In this document: positions 37,355 to 45,493 of the stretch, piece by piece
Numbering within the stretch: the first letter of the stretch is position 1
Layout: each line of letters opens with the position of its first letter
From: Treponema sp.
GTDB taxonomy: Bacteria > Spirochaetota > Spirochaetia > Treponematales > Treponemataceae
Length of the DNA stretch: 64,000 nucleotides
Direction of reading: 5' to 3'
Assembly (NCBI GenBank): GCA_017940005.1
Contig: JAGAZO010000003.1
Span: 1 to 64,000 of the forward strand
Notes under the pieces: generated by a model
Told to the model about the DNA's origin: nothing
Databases searched by the model: none
What the model saw: only the letters and a program-made list of their open reading frames with translations
Translations under genes and position numbers: made by a program

Positions 37355-38619
37355 TCTGTAGGGCGCCTTTTGAGTTTGCCGCTTTTTACAACAGCTTGAC
37401 CTTTGCCTCGTTGTTGCTCCATCATCGCGCGCACTTTTATGGGCAATCCTGTTAATGTAATGAACCCTTGCGCGTCATGATGGTCATATAAATCACCCGT
37501 CGTAAAACTTGCGATGCTCTCGTTATACAAACTGTACGGCGAATATGAGCCCGCACCGTGTATACTTCCTTTATATAACTTCAAACGCACCCAGCCAGTT
37601 ACTGTTTCTTCAACAGCATCGTTGAATGCCATAATACCATCCATGAGTTTTGTAAACCACAAACCGTTGTAGATGAGTTCTGCCTGTTTGAGTGCAACAT
37701 GTTGCTTGTAATGATACGTATCGCGATCAAGGCACAAATGCTCAAGCTGCTCATGCGCGTAGTATAAAATCGTTCCTCCTGGAGTTTCGTACACGCCACG
37801 GCTTTTCATGCCAACGCATCTATTTTCGACAAGGTCAACGACACCTATGCCGTTTTTTCCGCCTATTTTATTGAGCATTTCCATAAGCGCACGTGCTTTC
37901 ATTTTTTTGCCGTTCACCGCAACAGGAATGCCTTTTTCAAATTCTATTTTGACATACTCCGCTTTATCGGGCGCATCTTCTGGCACTCTGGTGTTTTTTA
38001 GCGTCGTTTTCCACCGCGGCTCATTTTGCGGCTCTTCGAGGTCGAGTCCTTCGTGGCTGATATGCCAAATATTTTCATCGCGGCTATACGACGATGATTT
38101 TTTTATTGGCAAACTGATATTCCGTTCCTCAAGAAATTTGATTTCATCTTCGCGACTTTGCAGCGTCCACTTTACATCACGCCATGCCGCAATCACTTTA
38201 AGGTCAGGTGCAAATGCTTTAATTGCAAGCTCAAAGCGCACTTGGTCATTGCCCTTGCCTGTTGCACCGTGACAAATTGCGATAGCTTTTTCCTGCCGCG
38301 CATATTCAACAAGAATTTTGCCAATCAGCGGGCGCGCCGTTGCAGTACCGAGCAAATAGCGGTCTTCATACAGCGCACCGCCTTTAAGCGCAGGCCAAAT
38401 ATATTCTTCAATGTATTCTTCGCGCGCATCAACAATGTAACACGCACTTGCTCCTGTTTTGAGCGCACGTGCTTTTACCGCTCTCCAGTTGTCGCCCTGC
38501 CCTAAATCGATGCACACTGCAACTACATCATAATCGTAATTCTCTTTAAGCCATGGAATAATAACAGTTGTATCGAGACCACCTGAATACGCTAAAATCA
38601 CTTTGTCTTTTTTTGCCAT
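37351..38619 (-). CDS. argG: argininosuccinate synthase
   Basis: The 422-residue enzyme joins citrulline and aspartate with ATP in arginine synthesis. The N-type PP-loop AYSGGLDTT is near the N-terminus, followed by GQGDN, GTATARPLIGKILVEYA and CHGATGKGNDQVRFE, all typical. The start at 38619 (MAKKDK) is the usual distance before the PP-loop; the longer in-frame 38700 start lies inside the promoter region. No argH is in the window. A perfect inverted repeat lies in the predicted leader and may regulate the gene. Confidence 0.97.
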   Translation of the reverse strand: MAKKDKVILAYSGGLDTTVIIPWLKENYDYDVVAVCIDLGQGDNWRAVKARALKTGASACYIVDAREEYIEEYIWPALKGGALYEDRYLLGTATARPLIGKILVEYARQEKAIAICHGATGKGNDQVRFELAIKAFAPDLKVIAAWRDVKWTLQSREDEIKFLEERNISLPIKKSSSYSRDENIWHISHEGLDLEEPQNEPRWKTTLKNTRVPEDAPDKAEYVKIEFEKGIPVAVNGKKMKARALMEMLNKIGGKNGIGVVDLVENRCVGMKSRGVYETPGGTILYYAHEQLEHLCLDRDTYHYKQHVALKQAELIYNGLWFTKLMDGIMAFNDAVEETVTGWVRLKLYKGSIHGAGSYSPYSLYNESIASFTTGDLYDHHDAQGFITLTGLPIKVRAMMEQQRGKGQAVVKSGKLKRRPTE

Positions 38620-38648
38620 ATGTTCGCTCTGATTACATGGAATTACAG

Positions 38649-38679
38649 TTGACGCTAAACACTTCAATATTAGCGTCAA
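38649..38679 (-). promoter_or_regulatory. inverted repeat in the argG leader
   Basis: TTGACGCTAA (38649-38658) and TTAGCGTCAA (38670-38679) form a perfect 10-bp inverted repeat with an 11-base loop. Given the promoter at 38689-38717, it would lie in the first nucleotides of the argG message, where it could be an operator or an RNA hairpin. It does not match an ArgR box as I know it. Confidence 0.55.
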
Positions 38680-38688
38680 TTCTGTATA

Positions 38689-38717
38689 TTTATACGGCAC
38701 TATAGCAATTTATGCAA
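38689..38717 (-). promoter_or_regulatory. argG promoter
   Basis: Minus-strand TTGCAT (38717-38712), a 17-bp spacer and TATAAA (38694-38689). The predicted start is near 38682, giving a leader of about 60 nt. Confidence 0.6.
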
Positions 38718-38764
38718 AAACGTGCAATACGCGTGTAGCTGATTGATATGCCTGTTGCATCTGC

Positions 38765-38793
38765 TTGCAACGAAACAGCGTTCGCTGTAAAAT
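38765..38793 (+). promoter_or_regulatory. murE promoter, near-leaderless
   Basis: TTGCAA (38765-38770), a 17-bp spacer and TAAAAT (38788-38793). The ATG at 38803 follows 9 nt later, so the leader would be 0-4 nt; no ribosome site is present. Confidence 0.55.
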
Positions 38794-38802
38794 CATGCTG
38801 TT

Positions 38803-40608
38803 ATGCAAAAGCTGTTATCGCAACTGTTGCCGTCGTTTGCGCATGTCGCCGTAGCCGCAGACGGTCGCACACCGGTAGAAAAAAGCGACATCGCAAACAT
38901 TCCTATAAACAATCTCGCATTTGATTCGCGCGACGTAACGCCTGGTACGCTTTTTTTTGCGCTTCCGGGCATTCACGAAAACGGCAACAACTACATTGCA
39001 GAGGCAATCGAAAAAGGCGCGAACGCTATTGTCTACGAGGGCGACATTCCGCACGACGTGCAGCGTGCTTCTGCAAAGCTCATCGCGCGCCGCGCATTCG
39101 AGACACTTGCCGTTACACAGCAGACTGTTGGCGCGCAGCAAAATGCTAGATCGCTCGCATCTGATGGCAAAAGTTATCACTTTCCTGCATTTCTAAAAGT
39201 GAACGATGCGCGCTTTGCAATGTCGCCCGTTTCTGATGCGTTTTACGATTCGCCTTCAAAGCGCATGATTGTCATAGGCGTGACGGGTACTGAAGGAAAG
39301 AGCAGCACCGTGTCGTTCATCTGGCAGCTGTTGCGCTTGTGCGGCGAGCGCGCAGGATTCATTTCCACTGTTGAATATTCGCTCGGCGGAGACGCTGTGC
39401 CAAACCCACAGCATCAGACGACGCCCGAAGCGCCAATCATTCAGCATCACTTGAATGCAATGCTTGAAAACGGCTGCACGTATGCGGTAGTCGAGTCATC
39501 TTCGCACGGGCTTTCAGCAAGGACGAACAGGCTTGGCAACGTGTGTTTTGACTGCGGCGTGTTCATGAACGTAACGCTTGAGCATCTTGAATTCCACAAA
39601 ACGTTCGAGCAGTATCGAAGCGATAAAGCGAATCTTTTTCGCGCGCTCGACAAAATTGACCACATCAAAACGATTGCAGGCGAAACAGTAAAAGTACCTT
39701 CAATCGGCATTGTTAATTTGGAAGACCCTGCTGCATCATATTTTATAGGTGCGACAAAGCATCATGTTTACGGTTTTACAACTGAAGGGCAAGCAGGAAA
39801 AGCTGCCGCTGAAACGGGAGAAAATGCAGTACCGCTTCCGCCCATTCCCGATGGCACCCGCTACATGATTGCGCGGAACATTGCCGCTGCACGATTTGGC
39901 ATTTCGTTCAGCATAGACGCAGACGGAGAAGATGCAGTGTACCGTGCTACAGACGACCCTGCGCTGCCGCGAAAACGACCTGTCATGCATGTAACAGCTC
40001 CGCTTCCCGGCGCGTTCAACGCGTACAACCTTATGGCATCTCTCATTGCGGTGAGCAGCGTCACGCAAAAATCGTTTGAAGAAATTGCCGCGCACTTTGC
40101 GTCCCTCACGCCTATTAAAGGGCGCATGACAGTGATTGACAAAGGCCAGCCGTTTGAGCTCATCGTCGATTACGCGCACACGCCTTCTTCATTTGAAACG
40201 ATTTTTCCGCCGCTTAAAAAACGGTGCGAAGGAAGGATTTTTGCGCTGTTCGGTTCGGGCGGTGAGCGCGACTTAACAAAAAGACCGCTGCAGGGCGAAA
40301 TTGCCGCAACGTTTTGCGACGTACTCTTTCTTACAGACGAAGACCCGCGCGGTGAGGACAGCATGGCAATCATTGAAATGATTGCAAAAGGAGCTGAAAA
40401 GCGCGGCAAGAGAAAAGATGCAGATATGTTTTTGATTGGCGACCGTCCGAGCGCAATCCGTGCAGCTTTTAAAATGGCAGGCAGAGGCGACATTGTGCTG
40501 CTGCTTGGAAAGTCGCACGAGAACTCAATCATCTATAAAAATTACACTATGCCGTATGATGAGATTCGCGAGGCAGAAAATGCGCTTTCGGAAATGGGCT
40601 ATGAATAG
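38803..40608 (+). CDS. murE: UDP-N-acetylmuramoyl-tripeptide synthetase
   Basis: The 601-residue Mur ligase adds the third residue to the peptidoglycan stem peptide, ATP-dependent, in the cytoplasm. The ATP loop reads GVTGTEGKSST where most Mur ligases have GTNGKT(S/T). Substrate-binding TTPEAP, VVESSSHGL and the carbamylated-lysine region are recognisable, and VDYAHTPSSFE marks the third domain. The residue-selecting motif reads DEDPRGED, close to the DNPR of diaminopimelate-adding enzymes; Treponema walls are known to contain ornithine, so specificity is uncertain. It is ~100 residues longer than usual because of inserts around residues 85-140 and 315-360. The message is probably near-leaderless. 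Confidence 0.93.
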   Translation: MQKLLSQLLPSFAHVAVAADGRTPVEKSDIANIPINNLAFDSRDVTPGTLFFALPGIHENGNNYIAEAIEKGANAIVYEGDIPHDVQRASAKLIARRAFETLAVTQQTVGAQQNARSLASDGKSYHFPAFLKVNDARFAMSPVSDAFYDSPSKRMIVIGVTGTEGKSSTVSFIWQLLRLCGERAGFISTVEYSLGGDAVPNPQHQTTPEAPIIQHHLNAMLENGCTYAVVESSSHGLSARTNRLGNVCFDCGVFMNVTLEHLEFHKTFEQYRSDKANLFRALDKIDHIKTIAGETVKVPSIGIVNLEDPAASYFIGATKHHVYGFTTEGQAGKAAAETGENAVPLPPIPDGTRYMIARNIAAARFGISFSIDADGEDAVYRATDDPALPRKRPVMHVTAPLPGAFNAYNLMASLIAVSSVTQKSFEEIAAHFASLTPIKGRMTVIDKGQPFELIVDYAHTPSSFETIFPPLKKRCEGRIFALFGSGGERDLTKRPLQGEIAATFCDVLFLTDEDPRGEDSMAIIEMIAKGAEKRGKRKDADMFLIGDRPSAIRAAFKMAGRGDIVLLLGKSHENSIIYKNYTMPYDEIREAENALSEMGYE

Positions 40609-40722
40609 CTGGTGTGCAACATGCATTAAGATAAAACGCACTAGCAAGTGTAAACTGCACACGCGTGCGCCGACTATGTTGCATATAGGCTGCGCTTTAT
40701 GTAAATGGCACAATGAGCAGTG

Positions 40723-41106
40723 TTACAGTTTTTGCCGCACTTTTGTCATAAACTTCTCATTGTCAATGATAAAGCGTTCATGCGTACCTTCACCTATTTT
40801 GCCTTTTTCGTCATAGACTGCTGCTTCAAAGACAAGCCGTCTGCCGTCCACTTCTCGCAGTTCTGTCTCGCACCACACGCGAAGCCCTATGGGCGTTGCT
40901 GCAAGATGCGCTACATCTAGTTTTGTGCCAACAGAGCCTTGTCCCTCTGCAACTTTATCTGCAATGCTCATCCATGCAGTTTTTTCGATAAGCGCAATCA
41001 TTGCAGGTGTCGAAAAAACTGGCAAAAGCCCGCTGCCTGCTTTGTCGGCAGTAACATCTGGCGTTACTGTGATTTCTTGCTTTCCTTTTATTCCAGTTTC
41101 TATCAT
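40723..41106 (-). CDS. hotdog-fold thioesterase (FlK-like)
   Basis: The 127-residue protein resembles the single-domain hotdog thioesterases related to fluoroacetyl-CoA thioesterase: GLLPVFSTPAMIALIEKTAW holds the conserved Thr and Glu, then GSVGTKLDVAHLAATPIG carries the conserved His, and VFEAAVYDEKGKIGEGTHERFII ends the fold. It likely hydrolyses small acyl-CoAs. The ATG at 41106 is preferred over 41142, because a TTGACG/TACAAT promoter ends 7 nt before it. Its last bases form one arm of a 17-bp inverted repeat that flanks the gene. Confidence 0.88.
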   Translation of the reverse strand: MIETGIKGKQEITVTPDVTADKAGSGLLPVFSTPAMIALIEKTAWMSIADKVAEGQGSVGTKLDVAHLAATPIGLRVWCETELREVDGRRLVFEAAVYDEKGKIGEGTHERFIIDNEKFMTKVRQKL

Positions 41107-41113
41107 ATGAGTG

Positions 41114-41142
41114 ATTGTAAATGCACTATGAATATACGTCAA
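41114..41142 (-). promoter_or_regulatory. promoter of thioesterase gene, leaderless
   Basis: Minus-strand TTGACG (41142-41137), a 17-bp spacer and TACAAT (41119-41114), exactly 7 nt before the ATG at 41106. Confidence 0.8.
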
Positions 41143-41256
41143 GCCGTGTTCTGCGCATCATTTTAACAAACAGTGTTTTGTACACATATGCAGTTTTGCG
41201 AGCAAAAACTGTAACACTCGTTGTAGCAGTACGATAAGATATTCAGAATACAGCTG

Positions 41257-41631
41257 TTATCTGTTCCAGTCGCCGAAGTCGCTACCACGATTTCCCGCTT
41301 CGTTCTGTATGAGGTGTTGTTTTTTTGCAGTTGCGTATGCGTCTCTGCACTGTACTGCAAAATCACCGCCACTTAGAAAATCGGAAACGAATGCCGCTGC
41401 AAGTATGAGCAGATGAGATTGCTTGTTTTTCGGGGTTGAAACAGTAATTGTTTCATATGGAGTGAGCATAGCTGGATGTTGTATATTGCTGCTGTCGATG
41501 AAAGCCAGATTCCAGTTGCATGTGTCAGACAACGGCGTATAAAATGGAGCAATATGTGGGAGCTGTACTTCAAGAGCGTGGGCAGAAAATATGAATAGAA
41601 AAACGAATGCAAATGGGAACATACGTTTCAT
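41257..41631 (-). CDS. small exported protein of unknown function
   Basis: The 124-residue product has a signal peptide (RMFPFAFVFLFIFSAHA) followed by ~105 residues that include CNWNLAFIDSSN, TPYETITVSTPKNKQSHLLILAAAFVSDFLSGGDF and a cysteine-containing end. I do not recognise it. The start at 41631 rather than 41745 is set by the signal peptide and by a perfect TTGACA/TATATT promoter that ends 7 nt upstream. Confidence 0.7.
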   Translation of the reverse strand: MKRMFPFAFVFLFIFSAHALEVQLPHIAPFYTPLSDTCNWNLAFIDSSNIQHPAMLTPYETITVSTPKNKQSHLLILAAAFVSDFLSGGDFAVQCRDAYATAKKQHLIQNEAGNRGSDFGDWNR

Positions 41632-41638
41632 GTATACA

Positions 41639-41667
41639 AATATATGACTGAATAAGCCGTTTGTCAA
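41639..41667 (-). promoter_or_regulatory. promoter of the 41257-41631 gene, leaderless
   Basis: Minus-strand TTGACA (41667-41662, perfect), a 17-bp spacer and TATATT (41644-41639), exactly 7 nt before the ATG at 41631. Confidence 0.8.
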
Positions 41668-41774
41668 ACAAAGTCGGATGCAATTCGTCAGCGCGGAAAA
41701 ATTCAATTCATATAGCAAGGTTGGTAACTGACAATAGTTTATCATTGTATATTCCCTCTCGCATAAAAAAATGA

Positions 41775-41780
41775 TACACT
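41775..41780 (+). promoter_or_regulatory. -10 box of ddl, predicted leaderless
   Basis: TACACT lies 8 nt before the ATG at 41789; the -35 (TTCCCT, 17 bp upstream) is weak. No ribosome site precedes the ATG. Confidence 0.4.
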
Positions 41781-41788
41781 GCCTCCAT

Positions 41789-42910
41789 ATGACAGTAGCA
41801 GTAATCTATGGCGGAAAAAGCGGCGAGCACGAAGTGTCGCTCATGTCGGGAGCGGCAGTCGCACGACACATACACAAGGCGCACACCGTCGTCTTGATTG
41901 CAATCACAAAAGACGGGCGCTGGTTTTTGCAAGATGACGCGGAGCTTGAGCGCATACGGAGCGATGAAAAAGCTGCGTTCATCATTACAGAAACGCCAGG
42001 CAACGAGATAACAGTTGCGCCGGGCATAGGCATGAGCGCACTATGCGCAGGCAATCGGCAGCTCCGCATCGATGTGGCGTTTCCCGTATTGCACGGCGCG
42101 TATGGCGAAGATGGCACTGTGCAAGGGTTGCTCGAAATGGCAGACATGCCGTATGTCGGTTGCGGCGTTATGTCAAGCGCGCTCACAATGGATAAAGAAA
42201 AGACAAAGGCATTGCTCGCCGCTGCGAACATTTCCGTAGTGCCGTATGTTGTCGTGCGCCGTACTGATTTGCTCGATTCGCGCATATACGACGCGCTCGT
42301 GCAAAAAGCAATCGGCTCGCTCCATTTTCCGCTTTTTGTTAAACCGTGCTGCGCAGGCTCTTCAGACGGCGCGTCAAAAGCGTCAAACGAAAAAGAGCTT
42401 TCGCTTGCGCTCATGGAAGCGTTCAACTGGGATGACAAAGTGCTCATTGAAAAAGCAGTGAACGCGCGCGAGCTAGAATGCGCGGTAACAGGCAACGCTA
42501 CAACGGCGTTTTCAGAAAACGAGTGCGAAATTGTGAACGTGCACGGACCGGGAGAGATTATGCTGACGCACGAGTTCTACGACTACAACGCAAAATACAC
42601 TGACAGCGACGGCGTGCAGATTCCCGCAAATATACGCGAAGACATTCGCGAAGAAATTCGTAGCGTCGCCGTGCGCGCGTACAAATGTGTCGATGCCTCT
42701 GGATTGTGCCGAGTCGATTTTTTTCTTGACAAAGATTCTGGCGCACTGTATCTCAATGAAATAAACGCCATGCCGGGATTTACCGCCATAAGCATGTTTC
42801 CAAAATTGTGCGAGGCAAGCGGCATCAGTTTTACCGCGCTCACAGAATTATTAATTGAAGAAGCAGTGCTGCGCTATAAAACGAGGAGCGCACTTCAAAC
42901 ATCGCGATAG
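41789..42910 (+). CDS. ddl: D-alanine--D-alanine ligase
   Basis: The 373-residue ATP-grasp enzyme makes D-Ala-D-Ala for peptidoglycan. The N-terminus VAVIYGGKSGEHEVSLMSG is the family signature; FPVLHGAYGEDGTVQGLLEMADMPYVGCGV, KPCCAGSSDGASK, ELECAVTG and YLNEINAMPGFTAISMFP follow in order with the Mg-binding residues. The start is at the ATG just before the signature; the earlier in-frame ATG (41771) overlaps the -10 box. With murE close by on the same strand, this part of the chromosome serves wall precursor synthesis. Confidence 0.97.
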   Translation: MTVAVIYGGKSGEHEVSLMSGAAVARHIHKAHTVVLIAITKDGRWFLQDDAELERIRSDEKAAFIITETPGNEITVAPGIGMSALCAGNRQLRIDVAFPVLHGAYGEDGTVQGLLEMADMPYVGCGVMSSALTMDKEKTKALLAAANISVVPYVVVRRTDLLDSRIYDALVQKAIGSLHFPLFVKPCCAGSSDGASKASNEKELSLALMEAFNWDDKVLIEKAVNARELECAVTGNATTAFSENECEIVNVHGPGEIMLTHEFYDYNAKYTDSDGVQIPANIREDIREEIRSVAVRAYKCVDASGLCRVDFFLDKDSGALYLNEINAMPGFTAISMFPKLCEASGISFTALTELLIEEAVLRYKTRSALQTSR

Positions 42911-42960
42911 CACGATTGTGATTGCGATAACGATGCTGCGCATAGTGATAATTTTTACCT

Positions 42961-44088
42961 ATGATTGATCTTTCTGGACAAGAGCAAAAAATCCGCTGTT
43001 TTCTCGTGGGCAAATTAGGGAATGATTTGCATGAACTGCGCAGTCTTATCGATACGCTTGGCATGGAGTGCGTGTGCGCTTTGACACTCACGCACTGCAA
43101 AATACATCCTGCATATGGCATGGGCAAAGGTAAAGCGCAAGAAATCGCTTGCCTTGCAAAAGAAAAAAATGCAGAGTGTATCATTTTTGATTTTATACTT
43201 GAACCGACAAAGCAGCGCAACTGGGAAAGACTTGCAGGAATGCCTGCATTTGACCGTGAAGAAGTGATTTTGCGTATCTTTGCCGCTCACGCGCGAACGC
43301 ACGAAGCGACGTTACAAGTAGAGTTAGCACGATTGCAGTATTCGCTTCCACGTCTTGCACATATGTACGGTGATATGGCTCGTCAGCGCGGTGGAAATTA
43401 CGGTTCAAAAGGTTCAGGAGAAACGCAGCTTGAGCTTGATCAGCGGCAAGTGCGTGAGCGTATTCATCAGGTAAAATGCAAACTGAAAACCGTTGTGGCA
43501 AATCGTATGACGCAGCGAAAACTCCGTGATAAAATGTCGCTTTCTTCATGTGTGCTTGTTGGCTATACAAATGCAGGTAAATCGAGTTTATTAAATTCTC
43601 TTACAGGTGCAGACGTACTTGTTGAAGACAAATTGTTTGCAACACTTGATCCGACAACGCGCAGATTTGCAATCAAAGATGGTGGAACAGTATTGCTCTC
43701 CGATACTGTTGGCTTTATCACGAATTTACCGCATACTCTTATTGACGCATTCAAATCAACGCTTGAGGAAGCTGTGCATGCAGATTTATTGCTCATCGTT
43801 GTCGATGCATCTGATGAGAATGCAGAAAAACAGTATGAAACAGTATGCCACGTTCTTGAAGAAATCGGAGCAAATACAAATGAGCATATACTTATTCTTA
43901 ATAAAATTGACAAGCTGCAAAATGCAAACATACGGCTTACAGAATTAGCGTCGGTATTTCCTGATGCTGTTTGCATAAGCGCACAAGAAAAAACAGGGTT
44001 TGATGAACTTACCTTGCGCATTACCGATGTGCTATTTGGCGAAAAATATGACTACCTGTTGCCTGCTGAAAAAACAGACAAATTGTAA
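42961..44088 (+). CDS. hflX: ribosome-associated GTPase HflX
   Basis: The 375-residue GTPase has the HflX N-terminal domain (IHPAYGMGKGKAQEIACLAKE, FDFILEPTKQRNWE), the coiled-coil region with RLQYSLPRLAHMYGDMARQRGGNYGSKGSGETQ-type wording, and a G domain with GYTNAGKSSLLN (G1), DTVGFI (G3) and NKIDKL (G4). HflX splits stalled 70S ribosomes under stress. A GATAAT box lies 8 nt before the ATG and no ribosome site is seen, suggesting another leaderless gene. Its 3' end contains an 8-base stretch that can pair with the start of the downstream structured region. Confidence 0.95.
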   Translation: MIDLSGQEQKIRCFLVGKLGNDLHELRSLIDTLGMECVCALTLTHCKIHPAYGMGKGKAQEIACLAKEKNAECIIFDFILEPTKQRNWERLAGMPAFDREEVILRIFAAHARTHEATLQVELARLQYSLPRLAHMYGDMARQRGGNYGSKGSGETQLELDQRQVRERIHQVKCKLKTVVANRMTQRKLRDKMSLSSCVLVGYTNAGKSSLLNSLTGADVLVEDKLFATLDPTTRRFAIKDGGTVLLSDTVGFITNLPHTLIDAFKSTLEEAVHADLLLIVVDASDENAEKQYETVCHVLEEIGANTNEHILILNKIDKLQNANIRLTELASVFPDAVCISAQEKTGFDELTLRITDVLFGEKYDYLLPAEKTDKL

Positions 44089-44101
44089 ACTTGCAAAAAG
44101 C

Positions 44102-44226
44102 AACAGGCGGAGTTCCGTCCAGAAACACATTTGGAATGTTGACAAGCGAATGAAGTTCGTGCAGTCCAATACCTATTACATTCCTCATGTGTTATATGTA
44201 TAGGGTTTCGCCGAGAGCCGCCTGTT
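44102..44226 (-). ncRNA. candidate structured small RNA, shape like 6S RNA
   Basis: A closing stem AACAGGCGG (44102-44110) with CCGCCTGTT (44218-44226) encloses a second stem of 5+7 bp around a 2x2 loop (44126-44139 with 44178-44191) and an inner hairpin near 44141-44166. Unpaired segments of 15 and 26 nt sit between the first two stems, as in a 6S-type bubble. No gene fits here. The minus strand is favoured because its 3' end runs into CTTTTTG and an extended -10-like TGGTATTAT lies upstream, but strand and identity are inference. Confidence 0.5.
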
Positions 44227-44290
44227 AATATTTACATTTACCACGATATAATACCATTTGCACTTCTGCGCAACATATGCGGAAAATCTC

Positions 44291-44320
44291 TTGCACTTGC
44301 GACCACGTATCTGGTACAGT
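44291..44320 (+). promoter_or_regulatory. promoter of FliL-like gene, leaderless
   Basis: TTGCAC (44291-44296), an 18-bp spacer ending in the TGG extension, and TACAGT (44315-44320); the ATG at 44327 is 6 nt further on. Confidence 0.7.
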
Positions 44321-44326
44321 AATGCT

Positions 44327-44827
44327 ATGCAATCGATTTTTAACCGTGTGCTTGTTATCATTGCTGCATCGATTTGCGGCATTGTTCTCATTGTAACAGT
44401 TGCGTCATTTGCGCTCAAAAAAGCAAAGCCTGGAAAAAATGTCCGCGTGCCTGATCCAGCGCCTGGTGTGATTGTTCATTTGGCAATGCCTGATAATACA
44501 AAGCTCGCTGCGTTTACCGGGCTCGGCAAGCTACGTGCAGTTACAAAGCCAGATACAAATAATGTTGAAGATATTGGTACGCCAATTGTCATTGCTCCAT
44601 GGTTTGCATATCCTGATGGGGACACAGCATTTTACGAAGAATTAGCCCGAAAAAGCACCATGATGCGCACGCTTATCACGCGCTATTTTTTACAGTATAC
44701 AGAGGCTGAATTATTAAAAATGGGCGAGGAAAAGATTAAGACAGAATTGCTTGCCGAACTCAACGAGCATTTATCGCTTAATAAAATTCGAGCAATCTAT
44801 TTTTCTGATTATATATTTTTGGAATAG
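44327..44827 (+). CDS. FliL-like flagellar basal-body protein
   Basis: The 166-residue protein has one N-terminal transmembrane helix (VLVIIAASICGIVLIVTVASF) and a periplasmic part whose end reads MMRTLITRYFLQYTEAELLKMGEEKIKTELLAELNEHL followed by KIRAIYFSDYIFLE, the typical end of FliL. FliL rings surround the stator units of the flagellar motor and affect torque; spirochaetes often have more than one copy. No other flagellar gene lies nearby, so this may be a paralogue. The start is fixed by the promoter spacing and membrane helix. Confidence 0.75.
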   Translation: MQSIFNRVLVIIAASICGIVLIVTVASFALKKAKPGKNVRVPDPAPGVIVHLAMPDNTKLAAFTGLGKLRAVTKPDTNNVEDIGTPIVIAPWFAYPDGDTAFYEELARKSTMMRTLITRYFLQYTEAELLKMGEEKIKTELLAELNEHLSLNKIRAIYFSDYIFLE

Positions 44828-44986
44828 CATTGTCGCGGAATCAGTGTAGTTTTTAATATGCTTTTGTTTTACAGAAAGCGCAATCTATGTAAGATGCTTG
44901 TCGAGTATTCTGCTTGTTTTATGCCGTGCAGTTTCCAAGCAGAATACCATCAGTGCCACTTTTGCAAATCATACTGAAATTGCGTA

Positions 44987-45493
44987 TTAGTAATTTCGCA
45001 TATACGTTACCTTATTACCAATTTCTTTTGGCAAGTCAGAGCAGGTAAGCGTAAGTTTGTCGCCGTCAAGCGTATATGCAATTTTCCACACAGCATTCAT
45101 GCTTTCACGCGTTTCTTTTTTTGTACCACTTGTCCAATCTTCCAGTTCCTTGCTTCTTACCGTAAACGTGATTTCAGAATCTGTTGCTGTCCAAAAACCT
45201 TCCCACTCTGTTTCCGCTAAAAATCCTTGCTTCCATTCTATTTTCATTTTTCCATTACGTGAAAGATCGATTTTGATTTGCTCATTTTTTGTGCGTAAAA
45301 CCCAATCGCCTCCGAGAGGATTTTGCTGCGTAGTTACAGGTCGTTGCGGTTTTGTCATGTGTTGATTTTTGAGTAGTGACCTATCGTCTGGGGCAGGGCG
45401 ATTATTTCCATGTGCATCTGCAAAGAGTGGAAGTGCAACGAATAAAACAGCTGCGAGCGTTGCTGCTGTTTTTTTAATAATTTTCTTGTTCAT
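44987..45493 (-). CDS. small exported protein, lipocalin-like pattern
   Basis: The 168-residue protein has a clear signal peptide (TLAAVLFVALPLFADA). The mature part contains LGGDWVLRTKNEQIKIDLSRNGKMKIEW and WEGFWTATDSEITFTV, then WKIAYTLDGDKLTLTCSDL: repeated short beta strands with G-x-W, as in small lipocalin-like or DUF5640-type domains. The function is unknown. AAGGAG precedes the ATG. It is divergent from the gene cluster with the two-component system. Confidence 0.65.
   Translation of the reverse strand: MNKKIIKKTAATLAAVLFVALPLFADAHGNNRPAPDDRSLLKNQHMTKPQRPVTTQQNPLGGDWVLRTKNEQIKIDLSRNGKMKIEWKQGFLAETEWEGFWTATDSEITFTVRSKELEDWTSGTKKETRESMNAVWKIAYTLDGDKLTLTCSDLPKEIGNKVTYMRNY

Larger units (their letters stand above)
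40719..41218. repeat. 17-bp perfect inverted repeats flanking the thioesterase gene
   Basis: AGTGTTACAGTTTTTGC at 40719-40735 is the exact reverse complement of 41202-41218. The pair brackets a 500-bp unit holding one gene with its promoter. Part of the left copy (40724-40740) recurs at 30068-30084 as a 17-base identity. No transposase is present and no target duplication was identified. Confidence 0.45.

Noticed and set aside
40719-41218. Insertion sequence around the thioesterase gene
   Set aside because: Inverted repeats are present, but there is no transposase and no recognised target duplication.
42096-42495. Antisense frame inside ddl (part of a 229-residue frame)
   Set aside because: Antisense shadow with no domain or ribosome site; ddl is complete.
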